From Pseudohongiella nitratireducens (lineage in GTDB: Bacteria; Pseudomonadota; Gammaproteobacteria; Pseudomonadales; Pseudohongiellaceae): 64,000 nucleotides of DNA. Position 1 is the first letter of the stretch, and the number at the start of each line of letters is the position of its first letter. A program made the translations under genes and the position numbers. Below the pieces are notes generated by a model, which searched no databases, was not told the DNA's origin, and saw only the letters and a program-made list of their open reading frames with translations. Below, piece by piece: positions 28,538 to 35,348 of the stretch. The stretch covers positions 62,001 through 126,000 of the forward strand of contig NZ_LWHM01000016.1 of the NCBI RefSeq assembly GCF_001642735.1. Reading direction: 5' to 3'.

Positions 28538-30334
28538 TTATCGACGTCTCAGGCGTTTTTTCCATTTTTGGCGTTGCGTCTCTGCCAGCACGACAGGCAG
28601 GGACATGGGTAATGATGTTATACGCGCACTGGTGGCATCAGCAATGGCATTTGCGACCGCTGCCAAAGGTGGCAGCATGGATGCCTTTGTCAGCGCTTCT
28701 CCGGCAACTCCCGGTGTATCGCGATCGCCAGCAAAAACAGCGGCAACCTCTGGCATGTCGCAAGCCAGGGGCAATCGATAATCCAGGAAACTGGCATTAA
28801 TCATTCTGCCATTTTCGTCAAACACGTATGCTTCATTCAATGCTCTGCCCAGCCCAATGCAAACACCAGCCTCAATGTTGCTGGTTGCCACGTTCAGGGA
28901 GTCAGCCTTGGCTGAAGATATGCACTCTTCAACAGATATGCACTCTTCAACTGTTGCCTGAACCGCTGTATAACGTAAAACCCTAACCTGCCCGGTTTCA
29001 CTATCAACCTCAACGTCACAGATATGTGTGCAGGGAGCCACCACCTGGCCTTGATCACATATAAGATAGCCGGCAGCAAAGCCACGCCCCTGATTTTCTG
29101 CTAAAGCAGCTGAATAATGGGAGTGAGACTGGACTACCTGCAATGCTGCCGCCAGGTCACTGTTATGCCGATCCAGCACGACATCTTGAGTCGACTCCGA
29201 TCTTGCATTGATCAGTCGTAGCTGTATCGGACACACAGCCAGTTTCCTGGCCAATTCGTCCAGCAAACTTTCCAGTGCAAACGAAACAGCCGCGACGGCA
29301 GAAGCAGAGCAATCTGTCACCATGGGTCGATTCACGACTACATCATAGGCGATAACACGGTACTCAGGTATCTGGTACGCAGCCAACACGCCTTCACAGG
29401 CCTTGCGAAGAGGGGCTCCGGGGAAAGCGCCTGCCTGCATGCAAATAACCACCTCTGCTGCTTTCAACGCTCCCTGGCGGTCGGCACCCAGGCGCATACT
29501 GATGTAGCTACCAGGCATTGCTCCGGTTGAGCGAAATACATCCTCGCGACTGGTCTGCATGACAACTGCTTGCTGGCTTTTCTGCGCCAGCAATATTGCA
29601 AAGGGCTCCAGGTTAACCAGATTACCGGTCGCTATATCACCTGGGTCGCCGGCCGAATCAGTGACAATCTTTGACTCAGGTATATCCAGCAAGGCAGCCA
29701 GCACCGGGCGCAAAATCTCGGGTGGCCCGCCATTACCAGTCACCCGGTACTGCCCCTGATTTTCAAGTCTCACTTCACAGAAAGGCAGTTCAACGCCACC
29801 GGAATAGACAGCCTCCGTTGTAAACTCCTCAGCGATCCGGATGTCTGCTTTTGCCAGGCCCTGGCCTGCCTGCCCCTGCGACCGCTCCAGTCGGGCAGCG
29901 ACATTTGACGCCTGTCTGGGAGGAGGCTGAATTCCGGCGGTAAACAGCTCTTCATGTAATAAGGGAGCCTCAGGCTCCATGGCTCTTTGCACATCAATAA
30001 CATGAGGCAATACCGCATATTCAATATCAATCGCCGACAATGCAGCGTGTAAAGCTGCTTCGTCCTCAGCCGCAATAGCGACAATCGGCTGTCCCTCATA
30101 AAACACTTTATCTTTTGTTATCAGGTTCTGAAGCAAATAGCTGAGATTAACCGAAACGTTTTTCGGCTGTTGCAACTGGCTTTTGTCCGGAAAATCACCA
30201 GCTGTCACGACGGCTTTAACGCCACTAACAGCCCAGGCCTTAGAGGTATCAAGCCGACTGATCCTGGCATGCGCAAAAGGGCTGCGCAAAACACCACCAA
30301 TCAATGCATTTACAGTGGCAGCAGTTGAGGTCAT
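28538..30334 (-). CDS. Xanthine-dehydrogenase-family large subunit, divergent or degenerate
   Basis: Related to molybdopterin-binding large subunits of the xanthine oxidase family, but atypical. At 598 residues it is about 150 shorter than usual and begins inside the first domain (LRSPFAHARI near residue 16). Where the family has a Gly-rich GGGFG-type cofactor loop, it reads SAGDPGDI near 227-234. The preceding strand lacks the usual H-x-P-M-E-P block (SGGVELPFCEV). The C-terminal GVAGEAL...PPLAAVANAIADA retains the region of the catalytic Glu. A tandem duplication repeats VEECIS. It overlaps the Fe-S subunit gene by 4 bases, so the operon is intact at the reading-frame level. It may be a decaying enzyme, a non-catalytic paralogue, or one with altered cofactor use. 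Confidence 0.75.
   Translation of the reverse strand: MTSTAATVNALIGGVLRSPFAHARISRLDTSKAWAVSGVKAVVTAGDFPDKSQLQQPKNVSVNLSYLLQNLITKDKVFYEGQPIVAIAAEDEAALHAALSAIDIEYAVLPHVIDVQRAMEPEAPLLHEELFTAGIQPPPRQASNVAARLERSQGQAGQGLAKADIRIAEEFTTEAVYSGGVELPFCEVRLENQGQYRVTGNGGPPEILRPVLAALLDIPESKIVTDSAGDPGDIATGNLVNLEPFAILLAQKSQQAVVMQTSREDVFRSTGAMPGSYISMRLGADRQGALKAAEVVICMQAGAFPGAPLRKACEGVLAAYQIPEYRVIAYDVVVNRPMVTDCSASAVAAVSFALESLLDELARKLAVCPIQLRLINARSESTQDVVLDRHNSDLAAALQVVQSHSHYSAALAENQGRGFAAGYLICDQGQVVAPCTHICDVEVDSETGQVRVLRYTAVQATVEECISVEECISSAKADSLNVATSNIEAGVCIGLGRALNEAYVFDENGRMINASFLDYRLPLACDMPEVAAVFAGDRDTPGVAGEALTKASMLPPLAAVANAIADATSARITSLPMSLPVVLAETQRQKWKKRLRRR
28917..28952. repeat. 18-bp tandem duplication inside the Mo-hydroxylase-like gene
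   Basis: GATATGCACTCTTCAACA at 28917-28934 is followed directly by GATATGCACTCTTCAACT at 28935-28952 (17 of 18 identical). The unit is six codons and keeps frame, encoding VEECIS twice in the C-terminal cofactor-binding region. The near identity suggests a recent slippage event. Confidence 0.9.
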
Positions 30335-30828
30335 GATGTTTCAACCTTGCCACCGTCTGCCGCTGCCAGGACGGCCCGAACCACCTGGTCAGGGCCACTG
30401 CAACGACAGAGATGGCCAGAGATGGCAGCTCTTATCTGCTCCTGTGATGGAGCAGGTCTTTCACCCAGTAATGCACTGGCCGACACTAGCAAGCCCGGCC
30501 GGCAAAGGTGGCACAGTGTCAGGGCATGCTCCTGAAATGCGCGCTGCAGCCGCTGATATTTGGCATTCGCAGCGGACAGCCCCTGAGCGGTTTCAACGAT
30601 GGACTGATCAACCTCGGCAGCCATAACCAGACAGGCATAAACAGGCTGACCATCCAGCATCACCGTACAGACGCCGCAGTCGCCTCTATCACAGCCACGG
30701 CGACACTCTGACAACTGCAAACGCTCCTGAAGCAAGTGTTGCAATGTTTCATGGCCGTCAACATCCACTTCCTGCGGCTGGCCATTCAGGGTGAACTTTC
30801 GTTTCAACAACTTCCTGCTTTGCGTCAT
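30331..30828 (-). CDS. [2Fe-2S] subunit of xanthine-dehydrogenase-like complex
   Basis: The 165-residue small subunit carries two [2Fe-2S] clusters for electron transfer. The plant-ferredoxin-like cluster ligands are in GCDRGDCGVC (about residue 45-54) with the fourth Cys in VYACLV. The second, four-helix domain has CHLCRPG near 106-112 and HLCRCSGP near 138-145. The family usually reads QCGYCTPG and GNLCRCTGY. The cysteines are kept here, but the flanking positions (Leu for Gln, His for Gly, Arg for Thr) are changed, in keeping with the divergence of the large subunit. It overlaps both neighbours by 4 bases. Confidence 0.88.
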   Translation of the reverse strand: MTQSRKLLKRKFTLNGQPQEVDVDGHETLQHLLQERLQLSECRRGCDRGDCGVCTVMLDGQPVYACLVMAAEVDQSIVETAQGLSAANAKYQRLQRAFQEHALTLCHLCRPGLLVSASALLGERPAPSQEQIRAAISGHLCRCSGPDQVVRAVLAAADGGKVETS

Positions 30829-31694
30829 GGCTTGCGCTCCAGAGCTCGCTGCAATGTTTGCTTAAAAGCTCTCACTGCCAGCACACCGGCAACATGAGTA
30901 CGATATTCGGCGGTACCACGCAAATCATCAATAGGGCGACACGCTTGCCGGATGGCACGCTGCAACCTGGCCACCATCGCCTCATCAATGACATTACCCG
31001 TCATAATCTCTGATACTTCCGGCACCGCAAATGCCACTGGCGCCACGGCACCTAGCGCTACCGTGCAGCGCTCAACAACACTATCATCAGCAAGGATCAA
31101 ATTGATTGCGACACCGGCAACGGCCACATCCATTTTTTGGCGCGGCGTTATTCGTAAATAAGCATCCGCTGATCGTGGCGGACGAGGCGGCAAGTGCACA
31201 CTGACCAGGATCTCTCCTTGGCGCAAACAGGTCTTGCCCGGAGACGTAATCACCTCATTAACGGGCACCATGCGTTCGCCCTGAATGCTACAGATTCTGC
31301 ACCTGGCGCCAGCCGCAATTAAAGCAGGGACAGTATCTGCCGCTGGCGAACCATGGCAAATGTTTCCCCCCAGGGTAGCCCGTGACTGTATTTGCCGGGA
31401 CCCCATCATTGCGATGGACTCCACAACGCCCGGCCAGAGACGCTGCAGTGCCTGGTTGCCAGTCACTTTTATTGCAGGCAGTGCAGCGCCTATCACTGCA
31501 CTGCCATCAGCATGCAGAGACAGTTCAGAGAGCTCAGCGATGGACTTAAGATCTATTAGCGTGGCAGGACGGCTGGAGACCTCTCTCATCAAAGGGATGA
31601 GGTCTGTACCGCCGGCCAGCAACCGAACCGGAGCCACTGCATCCCGCAAGAGCCTGAGTGCTTCTGCCAATGTCAGCGGCTGTCGATATTCCAT
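30825..31694 (-). CDS. FAD-binding medium subunit of xanthine-dehydrogenase-like complex
   Basis: The 289-residue medium subunit binds FAD. The family signatures LLAGGTDLIPLM (about 25-36) and the pyrophosphate-binding ATLGGNICHGSPAADTVPALIAAGA (about 106-130) are intact, and a CO_deh_flav_C-like domain occupies roughly residues 180-285. The gene heads a three-gene operon (medium, Fe-S, large) in the order found in many xanthine- or aldehyde-type hydroxylases. Unlike the large subunit it looks fully conserved, which argues against simple decay of the whole operon. Confidence 0.9.
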   Translation of the reverse strand: MEYRQPLTLAEALRLLRDAVAPVRLLAGGTDLIPLMREVSSRPATLIDLKSIAELSELSLHADGSAVIGAALPAIKVTGNQALQRLWPGVVESIAMMGSRQIQSRATLGGNICHGSPAADTVPALIAAGARCRICSIQGERMVPVNEVITSPGKTCLRQGEILVSVHLPPRPPRSADAYLRITPRQKMDVAVAGVAINLILADDSVVERCTVALGAVAPVAFAVPEVSEIMTGNVIDEAMVARLQRAIRQACRPIDDLRGTAEYRTHVAGVLAVRAFKQTLQRALERKP

Positions 31695-31706
31695 TTTATC
31701 TCTGAT

Positions 31707-32441
31707 TTAGAATCGTAACAGCAATGTAATTGCTGTTTCTGTGTCGGTTTTCTTGCGAGCAACAGGGACTTCGGTTTGATGACGTACCTTAACGCCAAAC
31801 TTCATAGAAAGGTTCTCCATAATGTCTGACTCGATCGCTGTTTCCGATCGCGCTATGGTTGACCGGTCACCTGCTTCCACACTGAGATTCTGAATAAAGC
31901 GCGCATTGTCCGAAATATCCCAATTATACTCTGTGGCCAAACGCAGAATACCTTCTTCGAAATCATCACCACTGTCAGTTGCACCACGGGAAACCCTGAC
32001 ACCGGCACCCACAGTGTAACGCCAGGCCATATCTTCTCTGTTACGCAGTAATACCTGACCATAACTCACTGATGCATCAGACTGGCTGTCGTAACCACTA
32101 AAACGGTCATCTTCATGCGCCACCCGGCCCATAATGAAGTTGTCCGGATCAAAGTTATAGGTTGCGCTTGCTACTGTGTATAAACGCTGCGCAGCGAGTT
32201 CATCATTTTTCGAAGAGCGGAAACCATCCATGGAGAATGCATAGGCCCACGCATCTCTGACGGCATCAAATTCACCTTTAAAACGAATATTTTCATCTTC
32301 CGTATTACCGGATGTGAACACCGCACCCAACTCCAGTTGTGTGGTCAAATCCCAGTCCTGCGCCATACCATGGGAGGCATAGAAAGACGCCACAGCGGCT
32401 ACGGCAGCAGTTCCCAGAAATTTACCCATCTTGTTTACCAT
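31707..32441 (-). CDS. DUF481 / YdiY-type outer-membrane protein
   Basis: A 244-residue protein with a signal peptide (cleavage after HGMAQ near residue 28), then alternating beta strands ending in TAITLLLRF, as expected of an outer-membrane barrel. The start of the mature part (LTTQLELGAVFTSGNTEDENIRFKGEFDAVRD) is the signature of DUF481 proteins such as E. coli YdiY. Function is unknown in the family. The first Met (32441) has GAGGG 7 bases upstream and is preferred to the Met at residue 5. It lies 12 bp upstream of the xanthine-dehydrogenase-like operon on the same strand and may be co-transcribed with it. Confidence 0.85.
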   Translation of the reverse strand: MVNKMGKFLGTAAVAAVASFYASHGMAQDWDLTTQLELGAVFTSGNTEDENIRFKGEFDAVRDAWAYAFSMDGFRSSKNDELAAQRLYTVASATYNFDPDNFIMGRVAHEDDRFSGYDSQSDASVSYGQVLLRNREDMAWRYTVGAGVRVSRGATDSGDDFEEGILRLATEYNWDISDNARFIQNLSVEAGDRSTIARSETAIESDIMENLSMKFGVKVRHQTEVPVARKKTDTETAITLLLRF

Positions 32442-32619
32442 GCAAGAAACCCTCAGTCTCTGATTTTAAAAGCGCAAATTCTGAGCAATTCATCCGCTAA
32501 TGTCCAGCCAGGAACTGTTAACAGTGTCGCGATATTTCTCTGGTGTATTCGTTGCTAACGGTATGTTTTCTTAGCCGGAGCCGTTACAATGGCTGCAGTG
32601 GACAGCGGCAGGAGCCCGT

Positions 32620-33123
32620 ATGAAAACGTTGATTCTGGTTCGACACGCTAAATCCAGCTGGAATGATCCGGCACAGCGCGATATTGACCGCCCGCTTAAT
32701 GAACGCGGACGCAGTGACGCCCCCATGATGGCAGAAAGGTTACTTAAGCGCGAACTCCATCCCCAGCGTATCCTCTGTAGCCCGGCACTACGCACAGTCA
32801 GCACAGCCGAGGTTTTTGCCAAACACCTTGCCATCCCTCCTGGCCTCATCCATATGGAACGTCAGATTTATTTGGCAAGCAGCGGCCACCTGTTGCACCT
32901 GTTAAAGCACCAGGATGACAACATTGACTGTATTTTACTGGTTGGCCACAACCCGGCACTGACTGATTTTTTCAATGACCTTTGCACCTCTGCCCGAATC
33001 GATAACATGCCAACCTGCTGTGTTGCTGAACTACAGATTCCCATCGAAAGCTGGAGCAACCTGGAATTTTCCATGGCAGAAATGATCGACCTGGACTACC
33101 CGAAGCGACACAAAGCAACCTGA
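32620..33123 (+). CDS. sixA: SixA-like phosphohistidine phosphatase
   Basis: A 167-residue member of the histidine phosphatase branch. It has the catalytic LVRHAKSSW near residue 6-14, LNERGRSDAP near 27-36, SPALRTVSTAEVF near 54-66 and the second catalytic His in LVGHNPALTDF near 107-117. Short length and the RHAKS motif fit SixA, which removes phosphate from phosphohistidine on HPt or PTS proteins. AGGAG lies 8 bases before the start. It is a lone plus-strand gene; its in vivo partner is not evident, though a hybrid kinase occurs at 48.7-52.2 kb. Confidence 0.88.
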   Translation: MKTLILVRHAKSSWNDPAQRDIDRPLNERGRSDAPMMAERLLKRELHPQRILCSPALRTVSTAEVFAKHLAIPPGLIHMERQIYLASSGHLLHLLKHQDDNIDCILLVGHNPALTDFFNDLCTSARIDNMPTCCVAELQIPIESWSNLEFSMAEMIDLDYPKRHKAT

Positions 33124-33177
33124 TAAGATCAGGCATCAGGCCAGGCTTAAGATTGTTGGCGGGCGACTCGCTGTTTA

Positions 33178-34014
33178 TCAGTGAGTTAATGAGTAGATCA
33201 GATAGTTCAGGCCCATCTGATAGGAAAGATTGGCGTATCGGGTCGGGTAGCGTGGGTGGTAAGTATGCTCCCAGCCATCACCCATATCTGTATTCCAATT
33301 GATCAATACCATAATCCGCCCGTCATCATCACGTATGGCAAAGACAGCAGTTGTATCGACATCGCGCTCAGCCATATTGTCGGGGTTGCCTAAAGCAGGA
33401 ATCATCTGCGGACCCTGGGTATCGTAATAAATCCGGAATATCTCATGGTCCGGTGCCAGCCTCTCCAGTTCCCGGTCCGGAAACACCATACGAATGGAGT
33501 TTTCGAAAGCTTCCCACTCCCGGGTTCCCCAGAAATCATCAATCAGCAAAAAACCACCACGCAACAGATACTCTCGCAGGTTATTGATCTCGGGAGGTGT
33601 AAAAAACGGGCCACCATTACGCCCGACTTCCAGCGCATACAAAAAGGGATACTCAAAGATCTGGTCATCATCCAGTCGCAACACGATGGGCTCCGGCATT
33701 ACCCTGACATGACTGAGTCGGGCGACTCCGCGGAGAAAGTTGCGATCCGCATCAGGAAAGTCGACAGACCACGGGCCATAGCCAAAACCACCACGAAAAT
33801 AGGAATCGTACTGCACACGTACAAAAGCAAACTCGCCAGCCAGATCTACCTCGTCAACAATCTGACCAGCAGCAAGTCCTGGAGCCGATTGGCGGGAAGT
33901 GGAATCGTTACCCTGTTGAAGGGCGCGAATGGGCTGGGCCTGCAAAGGCATAAGCCAGGCAGACAAGAGCCAGAGAAAAACAACCAGACTGACTGAACCC
34001 TGTTTTTTCTTCAT
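33178..34014 (-). CDS. Secreted DUF4159-domain protein
   Basis: A 278-residue exported protein. The Met at 34014 begins a standard signal peptide (Lys-Lys-Lys, then a hydrophobic core, cleavage near LQAQ); a GTG six codons earlier is an alternative. The mature part resembles DUF4159: FRGGFGYGPWSVDFPDADRNFLRGVARLS, then EYPFLYALEVGRNGGPFFTPPEINNLREYLLRGGFLLIDDFWG, and HPRYPTRYANLSYQMGLNYLIYSLTH at the end. DUF4159 adopts a glutamine-amidotransferase-like fold and often occurs with MoxR/DUF58 clusters; neither is present here. The function is unknown. Confidence 0.82.
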   Translation of the reverse strand: MKKKQGSVSLVVFLWLLSAWLMPLQAQPIRALQQGNDSTSRQSAPGLAAGQIVDEVDLAGEFAFVRVQYDSYFRGGFGYGPWSVDFPDADRNFLRGVARLSHVRVMPEPIVLRLDDDQIFEYPFLYALEVGRNGGPFFTPPEINNLREYLLRGGFLLIDDFWGTREWEAFENSIRMVFPDRELERLAPDHEIFRIYYDTQGPQMIPALGNPDNMAERDVDTTAVFAIRDDDGRIMVLINWNTDMGDGWEHTYHPRYPTRYANLSYQMGLNYLIYSLTH

Positions 34015-34056
34015 GGACTGGGACACAGGCACCTGCCTTAGGGTAATACAGCAACA

Positions 34057-34090
34057 CAGACTGGAGCGGCGTTGTTAGCGCTCCAGTCTG
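34057..34090. terminator. Hairpin between small lipoprotein and DUF4159 genes
   Basis: Perfect 12-bp arms CAGACTGGAGCG (34057-34068) and CGCTCCAGTCTG (34079-34090) enclose a 10-base loop. In the minus direction the flank is T-rich but broken (TGTTGCTGTATT). It sits 9 bases after the lipoprotein stop codon and probably ends that transcript. Confidence 0.65.
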
Positions 34091-34099
34091 CTACAGTAT

Positions 34100-34474
34100 T
34101 TACATGCGCTGACCCGTAACAGGGATAGCACCGAAATCTGTATCGAAGTTACCTGTGAGCGTATCACCAGCAACAACACCGCTGAAATCCAGAACCATGA
34201 CTGTGCCTTGCGCATCAACTTCAACGGCAAAGCTCAGCATGTTCTCGTCAGCCAGGCTGACCTGGCTCAAAGGAGCCGTACCCAGATCCTGAGAAGACAT
34301 CGTACCTGTCAGGTCTTCATGTACCGCCAGATCAGAGCTCATGGCACCCAGTGGTGTATCAATAGTCAGCTGCCAGCTACCTACAGCAGGGTGCGGGGCC
34401 GACATACCGGCACAGGCTCCGAGCAGTAGCGCGACGAGTGTGACTGCCATCAACGATCCAAATCGTTTTATCAT
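34100..34474 (-). CDS. Small predicted lipoprotein
   Basis: A 124-residue protein with a lipobox, LLLGAC, placing the lipidated Cys at residue 21. The mature part is short, acidic and beta-rich (VGSWQLTIDTPLGAMSSDLAV..., ending in FGAIPVTGQRM). This pattern resembles small lipocalin-like or extracellular beta-sandwich domains that describe a fold rather than a function. The residue after Cys is Ala, so Lol sorting to the outer membrane is expected. No homologue is recognised. Its own terminator follows. Confidence 0.75.
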   Translation of the reverse strand: MIKRFGSLMAVTLVALLLGACAGMSAPHPAVGSWQLTIDTPLGAMSSDLAVHEDLTGTMSSQDLGTAPLSQVSLADENMLSFAVEVDAQGTVMVLDFSGVVAGDTLTGNFDTDFGAIPVTGQRM

Positions 34475-34838
34475 TTTGATTCCTCTTCAGTTTCCTTATG
34501 ATTTTCATGACGAACCTGCCCGTCTCAACTGACAAAACGGACCAAACCCGCCGACTGCAACAACCAGCTTTGCAACTGACTATTCTGGCTAACCGCTACC
34601 ACGGCATGCAAGACGCATACTTTGAACCGGTTCACTTTTCAGGTCAATGCTCGATACGTCGAATGCCTGAATTAAACTGACGAGCGACTTCGACAAATCA
34701 GCTTGCCACAGCAATAACTGTGGCGATACCAGTAAAACTGTCGCATCATCACAGTCGGTTCACGGTATCGCCATTGCCTGCACTGACCTGGATCACTATG
34801 CTATCCGGCAGGCAACTATTTAAAAAGAGGAAAAAGTC
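34475..34838. other. Intergenic region before the IorAB-type operon (364 bp)
   Basis: No convincing gene. A 60-codon plus-strand frame at 34498-34680 lacks a ribosome site and recognisable sequence. The region should hold the divergent promoters of the lipoprotein and the oxidoreductase operon, and contains the inverted repeat at 34721-34773. Confidence 0.5.
34721..34773. promoter_or_regulatory. Inverted repeat upstream of the IorAB-type operon
   Basis: Perfect arms TGGCGATACC (34721-34730) and GGTATCGCCA (34764-34773) are 33 bases apart, with a nested ACTGT/ACAGT pair in the loop. The right arm ends 65 bases before the start codon. It could be a pair of operator half-sites or a 5' leader structure; no regulator is assigned. 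Confidence 0.4.
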
Positions 34839-35348
34839 ATGATTGAGCTAACTGTCAACGGTGAAACCAGACGGCTCGACATTGAATCCGATATGCCACT
34901 TCTGTGGGCACTGCGGAACGAACTGGGATTAACTGGAACAAAGTTCGGTTGTGGCATTGCGGCTTGCGGCGCGTGTACGGTGCAGGTAAACGGTAACGCC
35001 ATGCGCAGTTGCGTCACACCCGTAAGTGCTGTGCAGGGACAATCCATTACTACCATTGAAGGGCTGTCAGCAGAGGGTTTAACGGATGTCCAGCAAGCCT
35101 GGATCGAACACCAGATCCCGCAGTGCGGCTACTGTCAGTCCGGAATGATCATGGCAGTATCCGCCCACCTGGATAACAACGACTCAAGCTCTGCGGACGA
35201 AACGGCAAGGGCGATCAGTAATATTTGCCGCTGCGGCACCTACCCTCGTATCAAGCGCGCAATTGCCAGCTTACAAGAACAGCGCCGCTCTGGCGGCGTT
35301 CAGCAATTCGATCCCGCGGCAACGCCAGCGCAGGAGAACAATGTATGA
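34839..35348 (+). CDS. iorA: [2Fe-2S] small subunit of isoquinoline 1-oxidoreductase-type enzyme
   Basis: A 169-residue electron-transfer subunit of the molybdenum hydroxylase family. The plant-type cluster motif is textbook: FGCGIAACGACTVQVNGNAMRSC near residues 38-60. The second cluster has QCGYCQSGMIM near 98-108 and NICRCGTYPRIKRAI near 131-145. The CQSG and CGTYPRI wording is characteristic of the IorA branch (two-subunit enzymes that pass electrons to cytochrome rather than FAD). The stop codon overlaps the large-subunit start (ATGA). GAGGAAAAAG lies before the start. The substrate is unknown. Confidence 0.92.
   Translation: MIELTVNGETRRLDIESDMPLLWALRNELGLTGTKFGCGIAACGACTVQVNGNAMRSCVTPVSAVQGQSITTIEGLSAEGLTDVQQAWIEHQIPQCGYCQSGMIMAVSAHLDNNDSSSADETARAISNICRCGTYPRIKRAIASLQEQRRSGGVQQFDPAATPAQENNV

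Noticed and set aside
34498-34680. A 60-codon plus-strand frame in the gap before the IorAB-type operon
   Set aside because: No ribosome site, no signal or recognisable domain, low-complexity composition; treated as chance.
35225-35344. Start of the large Mo subunit at 35225
   Set aside because: This part overlaps the small subunit in another frame; the Tat signal and AGGAG place the start at 35345.
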